DNA of 64,000 nt, taken from positions 5,909,591-5,973,590 of the forward strand of contig BFEA01000004.1 of NCBI GenBank assembly GCA_003427395.1, read 5' to 3'. Of this stretch, positions 13,701-27,690 are shown piece by piece. The stretch's first letter is position 1. Each line of letters starts with the position of its first letter. Below the pieces are notes generated by a model. That model was given only the letters and a program-made list of their open reading frames with translations, did not search any database and was not told the DNA's origin. The stretch is from Chara braunii. Lineage: Eukaryota > Streptophyta > Charophyceae > Charales > Characeae. A program made the position numbers and the translations under genes.

Positions 13701-16700
13701 GAGGAGCATCTCACTTGGACACTCTTCTTTTGATGATTTGTGGGATGTGTCTGTGCAGAAAGAAAAGGGCTCTCGATGTCATTTGTTTTGTTCCCCTGTA
13801 TGTATCCCTGTACCATTGTCATCAGTGTGCAGTAAAGCCACATTGCGCATTCGAGTGGTGAATTTGATGGGGATGTATTTTTGCCTGTCATGATTAGTTA
13901 TGCCTCATGCACATGGGTCTCACGGCCCTCGCTCCAATGTGACCATTTCACTCCGCTTGGTCCCTTTCAATGGTTTCAGCAGTGGATGCTGTGCTGTGCT
14001 TTTTTTATCTTGTACTCCGTTTGCTATTGCCTCTGGCTTGTGTGCGCCCTGTTTGTCCCTTTCGTGCATGGGCTTGATAGATGGCCGCGTGACGGGAATC
14101 CTGGGCTGGGTGTAAGATGCTGCTAGTCAGATCATATAGAATGGAAGGAGTAGCTGGCGTAGCTTCTATTCACTGGCTTTTGGTGGGTATTGGTCTTGAG
14201 CTTGAGCCAATTCTGCTAGGAGATTATAGGTGAGATGTGCACTTCAATAAGATTGTGTATGGTTGCCACATCTTGCCAATGTTATGGATTAGATTAATGG
14301 AGCGGGGCCACGTGCATGGGACGGGGTAAGTATGCTCTCTGTATCTCATATCCATGGTAGCATGATTGGGGAGATGATTGGTATGCCAGTCTTCAATGTG
14401 TTCTGAGTGAAGGTCCTGGAGTTGCACAAGAGGGCAAAGGGTGGATGTGATCACCCCGTCAGGTATGGGTGGAGATGTAGTGTTTTTCAGTTGCTGGGCG
14501 CCATCTAGGAAATGATGTGGGCTCATATGCATATTTCAGCGATGGAAGTTCTGTGAGGGGTTGATGGCAATGCGAGGGGTTGATGGCAATGCGCATCCAC
14601 ACATGTAGTAGCATGAATTTTCTCCCTCATTGTGGCCACTGTTGGCCAGGTCTCTTTTCGTGTTGGGCTTGCTCCTCTGCCAAAGGATCTTTGCTATGGG
14701 ACGTCTGCTTCTATTAACAATAGAACGGCTTTGTGATTGTGAAGTTTGAGATGATGAGATGGATCACGCGCGAGAGGTATCATATCCCAATTTCTCTCCA
14801 GGTTTCCGACTGACAGAATTGAGATAACAGGTGCCAGGTGGGAGGGCCTCAGTGCTTGCTGGACTCCGGAAAACTGCGAGTGAGTATCACTTAGTGTGTC
14901 TCGCATCGAGCCGTGTGTTTCCCTTTGACATTGCCTGGGCACAGGCAGGTGTTTGGATTATACTCGGCATGGTTTACATATGGGTGTATGGGGGAATTAC
15001 TGGTGTGGCCCACATTTTCCAAGTGCAAACTGCCCCATTTCATCTATTTGCACACCTCCCTTTCCTCGGCTTGATATTCTCCCCTTTCTTGTGGGTTTGT
15101 CTTCCACTGCTTCTGCTGTGGACGTGGATGCTATCTCCATTATCTGTGTTATTGAAAGAGATGAAGGGGTTGCTTCTGGGTTGCTGTTCTGCCATAGCTC
15201 GAGTGTCCACGTCCATTTCCGGCAATATGAGTGCAGGATGTGCTGTGGTTGCATTCCATGCTGCATGCTCGTTTTCTTACGCTGTATGCCTGATTATGGC
15301 TCGGAGCGTTCTTTCCTTCCAAGCGACTCTCGCATCCCATTGTGTTTGGCTCTCCCATGGGAATGTTATTGTGGTTTCACCAGACTTCATATGAGGATGG
15401 TGATATGGTGGTTTCCGTATGGATAGGTTGGTCTTATCCTCTTGGGCCGTTAGATGCATGAATGCCGACCAGATTCCCTTTTTTTTTTTTGGCTTGTTAT
15501 ATAGCTCTTCTATGTGGTATAACGTCTGCACTCTTTCCTTCTCAATTTACTATTTAAGGAATGTGCTTATTCCTGTTCTTGCTTTTGCAATGGTGTTGTT
15601 TGCACTATGGCCAGCCTATTTTTTTCTTTTCTTTGGGATAATGTATAGCTTGCTTCCGATGTGCACGCAACGGCTTTATTTCTGGCTTCGTAGTAGTGGA
15701 TGTTAACAACGATGCTCGACCTCTTCCTCCCCGTGTTTTGGTTTCCTCCAGAAAAGAATGACAATGCCTCCACAGCTTTCTTGCCTCCTCAAGATGTCCT
15801 GAGGTCCTTACATCTCGCGTGCCTAGGTGGTTGGTTTGGATGCACCTTATTACCGGGCAGCGTCTCTATCCATCGCACTTTCCTGGCCACTTGTCTTTTC
15901 AAGTTGCTCTATTATTTTGCTTATAGGTGTGCTGAGTCAATGCGAAGATGAATTTGGGATAGCAAATTCATGGTGGTCTCTTTTGGACGTCAGCCTTCAG
16001 GGATGGGAATGCATGGTGTGGTCTGACTCTAATGCTTGATATTGGGGGTTGAATGCAAAACCCTACATTTGAAGAATCACTCCTGCTGTAGAGGAGTGTG
16101 ATTTGCGGATGGTGCCTGTGTGCGCTGTCATCATTTGGTCAATTGGCAGGGCTGTGCTGCACAGCTGCGGGTGGCAACGTTATCCATGGTGATAAACCAG
16201 GGGGAAACACGCTTTGTTGGTCGTCTCTCCAGGTTTGAAGAGTTGATGCTCTTGCAGCTCACGCTTCCTGTCGCCGGGTTCGTATCCATCTCCTTGTCCC
16301 GAGTGGGAAGTCGGGGAGGCAGGCGGTGTGGATCTTGGGGGGTGCTATCTTCGCACCCGTGTGTGTTGTATCGTGCACGGCCTTTGTGTGCTGACCTGTA
16401 TCAGCACACCTCTCTCTCGTTGCAGCATTGGGTGCTGTAACATTTCCCATCTGATGAGCCACACAGCACATGTTGAATGATCTCAGGAATCCATATACAC
16501 TGTGTATGCATTCTGTGTATGGTTGGCTGGGTCGTGGAAAGAAATGATGGTTTAATCTTTCTGTCAATAAGGCAACGAAATCCTGGAGTCTTGTTCAGTC
16601 ACCGTTGATGAAATCGGTAGGCCAGGAACTTCAGCTTTTGGCTGAAAGCGTTGCAAATAATGGTGAGAGACCTTTTTCTCCATTCTTGTTGGTACAGTAT

Positions 16701-19700
16701 CGGAATTGGTATTTCACATGTTGGCTCGTGATACTCAACAAATGTATGGGCGTGGTAGACTACCGTCTTGCCCTCTGAAATGACTGGTGTAGAGCTTCTC
16801 GCGCTGGTTATCGCGTAAGATCCATTGCATGTCAGATGTCTGTGACAGGACTGCAGATTGTGACGTGTATAACATCACAAGGTCGCATCGTCATCCTCAG
16901 TAAGGGGCTTAACGTCATCTTTGTTCGGTCCGGCTTTGGTTCTGTACTTGAAAGCTCTCCCTTCTCTGGTCTCCAGCTCCCCTTGGAGCTGTACATCTGT
17001 GCATGTGAGGTTGTGTATCATCATCAATGGGCATCCGAATTTGCCTAACGAGTGAAGAATGGTCTGGAATGTGTTTAGTGATGACCTTTTGACCTTGAAT
17101 GGAATTTTCTTCCTTTTTTGTATTTTCCAGCGATGGGGAATCCTACCATGCAAGGATTTTCAATTCATCAGCCCCTTTACCTCCTCAGGGATATGCTTTG
17201 GGGGATGGGAAGAGTAGTTGGTCCTTGTACCATTGGTTGCTTGTCAAGAAGAATCCCACTCTTCGCCTTGAATCATGGTTGCATGCCTGCTGGTCAGAGT
17301 TCTGGTCCATGTGTGGCCATGAGTGATGAGTTGTTTTTCGGTCGTTGGTTGCTTGTGTGTTGCACAGTTGGGTATCAGCCTCGTACTTTAGGTTCACTTG
17401 TTTTGGGCTTGGGCAAAAGTTGTGGGTGGTAGATCATGGCATGTTAGCTATAGCAGTGAATCAAATGGGGAAAGACACTTATGGCAGGCTGTTGACACCG
17501 TGGATGGTTCTGGGTTTCTAAAGCGTTTTGGGACCTTTGGCTAGTTTCACATATGGGCAGCTGTTGTGGATTGAGCTTTGCTCTGTAGATGTGCTGCCAC
17601 TGCTGCATTTTACATTGTGAGGAGTCCTGTATATATCCGTCTATAGATTGCAGCATGTGCAGCACGTGCGACTCCCCTGCCCTCGTTCTGGAAGGGGGTT
17701 GAGGATGGGTTTGATTGGGTTTCCCACCAAACTATGTGACCCAGCAACATGCTGTTGCTGATTTTCGTGTTTCTGGGCTGAGTAGGCTGTTGTCAAAGTC
17801 GAGTTTATAATGGATTGTTGCTTGCCTCTACTTTGTGAAGCAGTGACCTCATACTGCAGCTTCAATTTTCAGCATGGGCTTTCTGGAGCTCATGGGTGTG
17901 ATTCAGTCTGGATTCACTGATTCGGCTGTTACAGGGTTATTATTTGGATTCCCCAAAGCCTCCGACAGTGAAATGGTTTATAGAATGCCGGCTTGTATCG
18001 TTGTTTATGCTGTTTGCTCAGTTGAACTGAGGCACTGACAATGGTGATGCTGCCGGAATAGCTCACCAAGGAAACGAGTTGTTTACTTGTACAGTTTTGA
18101 GTGCTGAAAAACGTTGGGAGTGGTGGCAGATGTCAAATTATGTTGACGGACATGAAAGTTTGCAGGGGGTTGGGCTTGTGTCGGAATGCTGTTTGTTATG
18201 TAGGATTTGCCTGCACATAGGTCTACCTGTCTCTTCTCGATTTCTTTCTATTATTTTTCATTGCTGGTGTGCAAGAGCGAACAAAGAGGGATAAATTGAA
18301 AAGCTCTGTCTTTTGGTGGGGAAAAACTGAAAGGAAGGAAAATTTTGAGGTTGCTGACGAGTATTGTAAGGTTATGTCTTCTGTGATTTTGCATGTGCGT
18401 TGGAAACAATGTGTGTTGCGGGAATGGTGCTGACATGTTCTTCACATCCAGGTTGTGCGTTTGTGAAGTATGCATCCATCGAGGATGCAGAGAGGGCCAT
18501 TCGTGCTGTCAACAACATGAGATGTTTGCCAGGGGTGAGTCTGAGGAACTGATGATCTGATGTGCATGCAGGAGGACTAGATTTTGGTTTGGCAACAAGC
18601 TATGACAATTTTTTAATGAATGGTCGTATGGATGGAATGACGCAAGTTGATCTGTACTTCAGAACCCCTCTGATCCCTCTGATATCTTGTACACCTCTGA
18701 TGCAGCCATATACCATTTGCAGGTTGAGTTAGTTTGTTAATTAGCTGGTGAAGGGGTTACCTTTTTCTGCATTAGTTGTTGCCCCCAAAACAGCATGTGA
18801 GGAGGCACCTTTTCGTCACCGAATAGGTGTGTACCAGCATGCCAGCAATGGGACATACAGTTGCGTGCTCATGAAAACTTTCTTTTGAGTTTGATTGCCC
18901 AGTGGCGACTCTTTGTGTAGTTTTTGCAAGTCTTGGGCTTCCTATATTTGTTTCCAACTTTGCGACCTGCCATTAGCTCGGTTGAAGCTATGTCGGTGCT
19001 TTAGTGATTAACTGTCAATGTGGTCAGTCTACACTTGGCATCCTGTTCCCTTCCCCCCCCCCCCCCCACTTCCCCCGTTTCCCCGTGGAAGAAAACCCTT
19101 ACTGCACCCTTCTGAATCCGAAAACCTTTGGCTGTGTTTGGCTACAGACCAGACAGCTGTCTGCCACTGTGCTCCACCCCATCACTTGTTCAGGGACAAG
19201 ATTGGCCTTGTAATGCACTTGATGTGCGGAGGGAGGAGTTCATGTCCATGGGTCCAGCGTAAAGAAACGGGGTTGTCCCCAACCTTATTGTATAATCAGA
19301 GTCATGGTCTGTTTATCATTACCGACATGTGTGTACCATTCCGCTGCATGGACTGGGTAGAACAACAAAAATTTTGCTACGTCAGTTGTGGCTAACCTTC
19401 TCCTTGTTTTGTTGATTTTTTTGGTGTCTGGAATGGTTGGCAAACAGAACACCGTTCCTGTGCAAGTGCGATTTGCTGATGGAGAGCGCGAAAGGCTTGG
19501 TGAGTGAATGGAAGACATCTAAATCTGATTCCTTTCCTCCAAAACTGTTGTTTGAGGATTGTAGTACATCGTTTTGACGTGTTGAAGACCGAATCTTACA
19601 CAGTGCAAAAGTGCATACTTGTGACAGATATAGTCTGAGGTTGATATATCTCAGTGCAGGTGTGAATGGACCAGAGGTGTGCAAATGTGTGTCATTTCAG

Positions 19701-22700
19701 TGCTTGGTAGCTCCAAACATGGGTTTCCATGCTGGTATTACTTTGGTTGATGGAAGTGATTCTCCTAAAATCCTGAAGGGCACTGCGTAGCTGTTTACTA
19801 AACTGTGGAAGGGTATTTCATGTCGGTTGCAGTGAGGTGTTTGAAATTCAATTTGTCCAATGCTGATGATAACGAGTTATACATGGGACAAAAGGGTGAG
19901 GTTACGGGGTTTGGTATTCTCCCTTTGGTGCTAAAGAGGGCTGACAATATATGCGTTCGGTCTCCGTGTTTTCCTCTTCTCAGGAGCAATTGAGCACAAA
20001 CTTTTTGTTGGCTCGGTGAGCAGACATTCAGGAGAAGCTGAAGTTAAAGAGGTAAAAGCAGTGGGTGTAGTGGAGTCTTAATTCTGTAGGCGTTCTCTGA
20101 TATATAGCAGAGTGAGGGCTTTGGTAATGTGCAATGTAACACTAGGCTCCTTGAATGGTTCTGGACGTTGTTCTGGGTTATGTTCTTTGTGCTATCTCCT
20201 GTTTTCACCTCTTGTCGGCAGAAGAGAAATTGAAAGAAGAATAAGCGGGCGGCTGAGAATGCTCTGGGACGGTTTTCTTAGTTTTCTTATGGCTGTCATT
20301 GAAGTGTGGAGGCTTGGTGAGGCATCAGGTCAGATGCTCGTGTATGACTGGATTGCCGTTTGTCGGTGAGGAAGTCTTGTTCAGGACAGGTTTATCCGAT
20401 GAAGACATGCAGTACGGAATTGTGATGTCCAGTTGTTCCACGGTGGTGTGCCTGTGTCCTGTGAGTTGAAAGATTGTTGATGGGTGGTACTCTGCATTCC
20501 TTTTGCTGTCTTGCAGCTCTTCTGTCAATATGGACATGTCGAGGATGTTTATATCATGCGGGATGAAAACAAGCAGAGCAAAGGTAAATCTGTTTTGGTG
20601 ACACCCTGGAACATGTTTTCACTGTTAGTATCTTTGAGAAGTTTGACTGGCACTGTGGAGAAGTGGAGAGTACCCAGCATTTATAAAGATGTTTTCTTCA
20701 GTGATCAGCATTCAATAAATATAAGTATGTTTTAAAGCGCCAGTACACGGCCCCAGCCTTGCGGAAAAAGAAACGCGTCACCAACAAAAATTTTGGAGGC
20801 TCTGCCAACCGGTGGCAGCCAAAAAGGAAACAAAATGCGCGGCTGGCGGTTCGGAAAAGGTTCGCGTGCAGTAAGGCACCTGCAGGCCCGGGTGTACTGG
20901 TCGTTTGAAGCACCAGTACATGGGCCCAGCCAAGTTGAGAATCGCAATTTAGCCTCTCCTAAAATTTTGCAGTCTCGGGACAGGGCCTCTGAAGGGCTGG
21001 TGGAAAAGAACAACTGTACCATGCCTTGTGGTGGGGCGCTGAACCAAAAAAAAAATGCCCATCCTCCGTCCTAAGCTTCCAATCTTTTTGGAAAGGCCCA
21101 TTCGTCAAAAAACAAATTTCCCATTCTCCGTCCTGAGTCTCCGATCTTTTTGGAAAGGCCCGTTCGTCCAGCTGTACTGGTGAAGTAAGGAAAAGCATAA
21201 AGCTGCTTTACTTTTGAAGGGAAATAAATAAATAAGAAGAGCGTTGCTCAGTGATCGGTGTGTGAAAAAACACCAGTTCTATTTGAGATGTGTAAGCTGC
21301 CTTTCTGCCTTGCTGGATAGCATCTTGTGTTTCTCTTTCGACTTGAATATAATAAGCATGGTCATTATCGCTGCATTTAGACTGAAAGTTGGTCCAAATG
21401 CAGCTCCAATGACAATGTGTTCTATTTGGGTTAAGGTAGGCAGGCAAGCAGGCTACGGTCCGCTTGGGTAAGACGGGCCAACTTTTGAAAAAGAATCTTC
21501 GGCTGTTCAGTTAGTCTGTACCAGTTTTGAACAGACAATCAGGCCGTATCTCCAGATTTGGTTTTGACGGTTCAGCTCGTCTGTACCAGTCCTGAAGATT
21601 TGGTTTTCCTGAATCTTTGTTGAAGTTCAGTGTACCCTGTCGCTGTCCAGCAGGACGAATGCCCACGAAACTGCGGATATGGGGGTTGAGAATAAGGGTT
21701 TGGGAGGGTTTTCTCAAATAGCAAACACAACAGGAGCAGCATTAAACATGGTAAACAGCAGCAGCGACAGCAAATGAAAGACAATACTAAGACAAAGAAG
21801 AATGCAAAGAACAAAAGGCGAAGAAGGTGAAGGATAAGGAGTTGAGGAGACCGACCATTGCTACTGGGGTTTTCAACTTCCAAATTTCTATTATGAAAGT
21901 AAAAGATGTGCAGAAGTTTGACACGGAAGGAGTAGAAACCCCTTTCACTCTCCCCTCTCTTGCTCCCAACCCAACCGCACCAGACGGATTGGGTCATCCT
22001 CTGAAACTACCAACTTGTGAGGCCTGCCAGGACGACGTTTCTGCTGTTGTCCGGCATTCTTCCTGGCCTTTGGCTTACAGAGGGCCTCTCGTGATGATGC
22101 TGTGGCCGTGCAGGGGGGACGTCATGTAATGGGTCTGTCCTCTTTCTCCTCATGTTTTTCCAGAGGTTGTCATATTAGACATCCTCGCTCGGTGTAACAG
22201 TAGTAGCTACTGTTGTCTACTGCTCCTGCTGCTCTTGCACGGAAGCCTGCTTGTTTTGCTGCTTTCACGGCCAGCTGCTGGACCACATTTGGGTGGGGCT
22301 TGTGCCCCCATGCCATTGCTGGTGTTGGTTGTTGCTCTGCAACCCACTCACCCCTCCTGCACATTTTGTCTGCTTCTTGCTGCAGATTTCTCCATCTTCT
22401 TGATGTACAGGCTCGTCTTCGTGCCTCACATTCTGTTTCTCACATCCCTCGAGAATGTTAGTCCTTAGACGTTCTCCTGCTGCCCAACTTCTCTGTCGTG
22501 TCCATCTCTCTCCCTCTGGGTCGGGACTGCAACACGACGAGCCTCCTCCTCACTGATCCACCTCTCAGCAATATGAGTCACCATCTGCCGTAGAGGATCT
22601 CCTGCTGATCCTCCTGCTGCCCAACTTCTCTGTTGTGTCCCTCTCTGTCCCTCTGGGTCGGGACTACAACACGAGGAGCCTCCTCCTCACGGATCCACCT

Positions 22701-25700
22701 CTCAGCAATACGAGTCACCATCTGCCGTGCCCTTCGCCCTACTTGTGTCCTCCTCTGTTGCTACTTGCCATTGTTTTCAGTCTACTGTACAGGGCCCTCC
22801 ATCACAGATCGAATCCCAGTCGGTTGGCTCCGCGAAGGACCCCCAAGCCTCTTCTCCAGGGACTCAAGTGAGAGGCTGTTTCTCCTCTTCGAGTGGGTGA
22901 ATGGATGAAGTCCATTGATGCCCAGTTTCGCTCTGCCTGTACTGCTGTGCTCCACATTCCCATTAGGCTGATTGCAAAGGCTTACAACTCTGGACAATGT
23001 CCACTGTAGGCAAATGATGCAAGGAGTCAGCAACGCAGTACATCCACTCAGCCTTCCTCACTTACGCAATCCTTACAGGTTGTTTGGTGAACGCACGGAG
23101 ATCTCCCCAGAAATCTCCATTGTCCATCCCCTCCACCTCCCTCTGGTTTGCCTTAAGAAGTAAAACTGTGTGTTCTACACAAGGGTGCTGTCTTGATCAT
23201 TGAGCCAATGCGGTTGTCTTGATCGTTGAGCCAGTGCGGCTGGCTCCTTCGTGGATCAAGAAGGAAGGCAGTTGTATGTGTGGGCTGCCGCATCATCTGC
23301 GCATGGTCTTTCACCTTCTCAATCATTTTTCCCCTTAATATTTCCCTCCTTCATGAGCACGACACTCGATGGTTTGGTTGCAATCATGAGGTTGGTGGGA
23401 GGTCTGTCCGTGTAAACCAGTACACGAGTCTTTCATGGAAGTCAAGGAGTCCAAGTACGACTTCCTTCAGTCTGTTTTTAGGGAGGTGAGTGCATCCCTG
23501 GGCTTATATATTGGGTGGGCAGCCAACCTGCGAACCTCTGGGCCTGGTTTGTGTCAAGGTTGCCTTGATAGTAGTTTCTCTGGGTTGTTGTCTGTCCATT
23601 TTCCTGCAAGGGTTAAGAGCTGCAGGAAAGGACTGAGACCCTGTTTCAATTTCAGGACGTCCGGTGCGCCAACCTCTGTGCGTGGCCTGTGTTGAGAATA
23701 CACTCAGATCGAAGTTGAAGATACCACCATATCTGTCCACTTTCCAGGCTGGGTGCAGGACTACTGGAAAGGAATGGTACCATCCTTAGGCCTATGTGTG
23801 ACGGCCAAATTCTTTTTAGGGAAATATTTACTGCCATGTGCCGGTTGAGGAAATTGCCGAAATATCGCTGAGGTCAGTTATGAAAATTACCAAGGCTGGA
23901 ATTGAAATTATGTATATTTGCTGAATTTAAATTGTGGTACTTGCTGATTGTTCCTACACTGCAGGTTGCATTCCAGGCCTCGTCTCGGCAGCTTTTGCCT
24001 TTGTGAGACCTGAGCAACCCTTTGGAAACCGGTCGTGTGCGGATCCCAGCCACATTTCATGGATTGTTTCCGTGTTTGTTAATCAGCATCCAGTCGTTTG
24101 GGAATGGAATGAGAAGTTGAAGCAAAGAGATCAATGTTGATGGCATGTAGACCACTGGTACTAAAAACAAATCAGTGTGTTCCTATATTATACTGTATAG
24201 TTGTGTCATGTTACCACCATGGGAGTACCCTGAAGTTTCCCGTTTTCAGTGAAGGCATTGAAGGCGATCAATAACTTGCGGTGAACGTAAAGCATGGTGA
24301 TTGTATCTTTGGTATCAAAAGTAAGGGAAAAGAATTGTCGGTGTACAAGGAAGGGAGTACTGAGGACGCGAAGTAACGTAAAAAGCTACCTAGGTATTAA
24401 AAAGGACGGGAGTACTGAGGGCGCGAAGTAACGTAAAAAGCTACCTAGGTAATGTGAAAAGCTCTCTAATGATTCAGTTGATGCTTTTTGCAGGATGCTG
24501 CTTTGTGAAATATTCAAATCGGGAGAGTGCGATGAATGCTATAAATGCGTTGAATGGACTATACACAATGGAGGTAGGTTTGTGTGATTAATTGTCTTCA
24601 AGCTTCTTAACCATTCTCGTTCATGACATAGTGTACATCAGATTCCCGACCTAGAGATAATGCAGGTAGGTGGGTGGGATTGGCAAGTTCGTTTTTCTGT
24701 ACTAGTTACGGAAAGGATGAGTTTCATACAGGACAGGAGTGATCAGAGCAAAGGATGAGTTTCATACAGGTCAAGAGTGATCAGAACAACGGCAAGACTG
24801 GACAGTATCGTAGAAATGACCGCTTTGGCTGTAATGCTTGTACGATGTAGGATGTGCACTCAGTCTAAGATGCTCCTTGACGAGGTGGTGGTTGAATAGG
24901 AGTGTGGTAGAGGTAGCCTCTTTGGATGTAAGGTCTGTGGACCGTCTAAGACATACTTGAGGAGGGGGTGGTTGCATTAAGAGCGAAGTCAATAAGCCAA
25001 AAGGTGTATGATATTGTCTGTTTGTGGCTCCAGTTGTCAGCTTATACCATGCAGGATGTTTACTCAGCCTATGATGCTCCTTGACGAGGTGGTGGTAGAA
25101 TAGGAGTGTGGTACCTCTTTGGATGTAAGGTATGTGGAGCCTGTAGGCTGTTCACTTAGGTTTAGATACTCCTTGAGGATAAGAGCAAAGTCAATAAGCC
25201 AGAAGGTGTATGATATTGTCTGTTTGTGGTTCCAGTCGTCAGTTTGGTGGGTGTTTTGCATAATGTGCGGCGCCTCCTGATTATGACATCCTGTGCGGTT
25301 TTGTTTTGGAGGTGATGTTTTGCATGTCAATGTGCGGGAAAAGAATGCTGTAGCCTCTAGGGGATTTGTCTGATTCAGTTGTCTGACAAACTGGAGTTTG
25401 TGTGCCTGGCTTGCATGTACATCCTTTGGCTTTGCCTAATGCTGATTGACCATGTGGCTCAATCTGATAATTTTGCTGCGGAATATATGTTCTGATTGGC
25501 TTGTTATTGCTGTTTCCAGGGGAGTGATCAACCTTTGGCGGTGCGGTTTGCGGATCCAAAGAAGCCTAAGGGCACGATGGAGATGCAAGGGTAATACCCT
25601 TCAGCTGGTTGGCCTCACCCATGTGTATGCGAAAATTATCCACAACTGAGAATGGTGTGCTATCACTGTCACTATTCGGAGCAGTTTCTGACAAACTGAT

Positions 25701-27650
25701 GTTTGTGACACTGGCTTCAACTACGTGGAGTATTTTCCTGGATGTTCTCAATTTTGAGCCCAATCCCTGAACATACAGCTGATGCAACAGGATTGCAAAG
25801 GCGAACAGTAGTGTTGTAATAGTATGATGATCGTGGAACAGTTGATCTAATGCATCTGAGGTGATGTGCTCGGTGGTGATTGAGCTGTGGGTGTTCTTAG
25901 AAGCTTCAATAGATCTCTTGCAGGCATCTATCTTCTGACAATGATTGTAATTGGGCAATCGTTGCTTTGCTGTCACAGGCCATAGAGGCCAAGGCCACTA
26001 GCATAAGGTGGTCTGGATCTCCTTGGGTGAGCAGCGCCCAAACAGTATTTTCAGAATGACCAGCAAGGGATTGGGTTTTGTGGCAATCAAGAAAAAAGCC
26101 CAATGGAACTGGTCCAAGACCCCAAGTTACAACAAGAGGGGTTTAAGCCTCTAGGGGGCCTTGCATCTTTGGAATGTGACGCTGCACTGGACACTAAACA
26201 ATTTAAGCCTTTCCGGGGCCTTGCATCTTTCGCATGTGATACGGCACTGGACACTGGACAATGTACTCGTGCTGCACACACAGCCTGCAGTTTCACATGG
26301 CTATGGTGAACTGTCTTCCTGTATCTGTTGCCCAGCTTGTGAGTCAGTGGGTGTGAAGATTGGATTCATGGCTGTGGTGAACTAGGTTCCTGGATCTGTT
26401 GGGATTCTTGTCATGGATTTGGTGTAAACAGGGTGGGAGCTGATCGCTTCTTAAGGGATTGTTGCAATGCATACTGTGTTGTCGTCTTTTGTGAACATGA
26501 CCAAACGTTTATGAGATTCCACTCTGTGGCCAGGTGATTGAGGCAGCCTGGAGTAACTTCATTCGTGATGCTCTTCTTGAATGGCAGGTTTGGTGGGCCA
26601 GGATTCCGTCCAAGGGGAGGCCCATTTATGTCAAGGTAAGCTTTCACATGGTCCTGAACTTTATATTTTCTTATCTCAGTGTTTGGTATGATTAAAGCTG
26701 CGGCTGCTGCTGTCCCTAGCTCATTTGCCACCAATCATCACGTCCGTTTGTTTCCCTCTTGTGGTCTTACCTCATCGCGTGGCATTTAGCGTGAGTTCCT
26801 TTCCTCCTGAGTTGGCGGCCTCTTCTTCTTTAAGTTGGTTTATGTATTGCTTGTTGTCAATTTGCCGCATGCAGGCCGCTTGGCGAACCAGCACAAAGTG
26901 CTCAGAAAGGTCACCTTCTCTGTTGGTTTCTGACCTTGTGCTTACTCCATGAAGAATCCATCCCCTTGACTGACCCCTAAATCCCTGTTCCCACACACCA
27001 TCATGCCAAGCTTGTTTTCCCGTAGTTTCTGTGCTGTTGGATGTGTGGTCATCGACATGGGAGTGAAGTGGAAGTTGGACTACTGTATGAACATGGGAAA
27101 ATGTAGCTGTTCATGAAAGTTGTTTGTATGGAGAGAGCTTTTTTGAACCAAATATGTTTGAGTGCTGCATGTGTAATTTCCGAGTAGTCCCTGAGGACTT
27201 TGCATGGGAATGTCAGGCAATGCTCTGTGAGAACTGTGATTGAAACATTGATTAGAGTAACATGGGTGGGGCTGGCTCTTCACCACATGCAAGTGTGCTG
27301 GGGCTCTTTAAAATATGTACTACATATTGCCGCGTGAGTCAAGTGCGTACTTGGACTTCAACTCACATTTTTTTCTATGGGTGTGTGTATGTCTCTTGCT
27401 GCAGAGGCGGAATGCAAGGTGGCCGGGGGATGGGTTCGATGGATGGAGGGAGGCCACACATGTGGAGAGGTCCGATGGGTGGACCTGGAATTGGTCATAT
27501 GGGACCTGGTGGTCCTATGGGTCCAAGAATGATGGCCGGCCCAATGGTATGCCCTCAAATCTTCTTGTTTTGTCTCTGGAATGTCCTTGTTTTGTTGCTG
27601 GCATTGAAAGTGAACCATCGGGAGGTGGACTGTCTGGCAGAGATATATAG

Positions 27651-27690
<40 letters not shown>

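Larger units (their letters stand above)
8094..18451 (+). other. Intron 3 (10.4 kb), the longest intron
   Basis: Splits RRM1 just before RNP1. No internal gene is recognised. It holds paired direct repeats (8811-8831 with 8993-9013; a duplicated TTTGTCT...GGGGCAAAT word near 8670 and 8720), the 10.47-10.89 kb tandem array, the diverged ~200-230 bp repeats at 12.4-13.3 kb, and a 22-bp duplication near 14555-14600. In Arabidopsis FCA the third intron is also unusually long and carries the premature poly(A) site used for autoregulation. Confidence 0.75.
2228..19499 (+). other. RRM1 (exons 2-5, residues about 70-152)
   Basis: Exon 2 carries the RNP2 strand KLFVGSVP (70-77) and ATEDE. Exon 3 (8015-8093) gives LRDLFGEFG and the helix/strand [11 protein letters not shown]. 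Exon 4 (18452-18534) gives the RNP1 strand GCAFVKYA followed by [10 protein letters not shown]. Exon 5 (19448-19499) gives [16 protein letters not shown]. The VQVR(F/Y)ADGERERLG ending is a hallmark of plant FCA. The aromatic RNP residues F72, F114 and Y117 that stack on RNA are present, so the fold looks functional. Introns 2 (5.7 kb) and 3 (10.4 kb) both split this domain. Confidence 0.93.
20584..24493 (+). other. Intron 7 (3.9 kb)
   Basis: Apart from elements A and B it holds a duplicated stretch with GTCTGTACCAGT (about 21515 and 21580), a tandem duplication of ~139 bp at 22470-22735, and a 55-bp tandem duplication at 24353-24455. No gene is seen. Confidence 0.7.
19984..25590 (+). other. 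RRM2 (exons 6-9, residues about 161-243)
   Basis: Exon 6 (19984-20051) encodes [18 protein letters not shown], with RNP2 LFVGSV. Exon 7 (20517-20583) encodes [23 protein letters not shown]. Exon 8 (24494-24573) holds RNP1 GCCFVKYS and [15 protein letters not shown]. Exon 9 (25520-25590) ends with [15 protein letters not shown], close to the FCA signature at the same place. The short linker from RRM1 ([15 protein letters not shown]) is also FCA/CELF-like, so the two RRMs probably act as a tandem platform on RNA. Confidence 0.93.
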
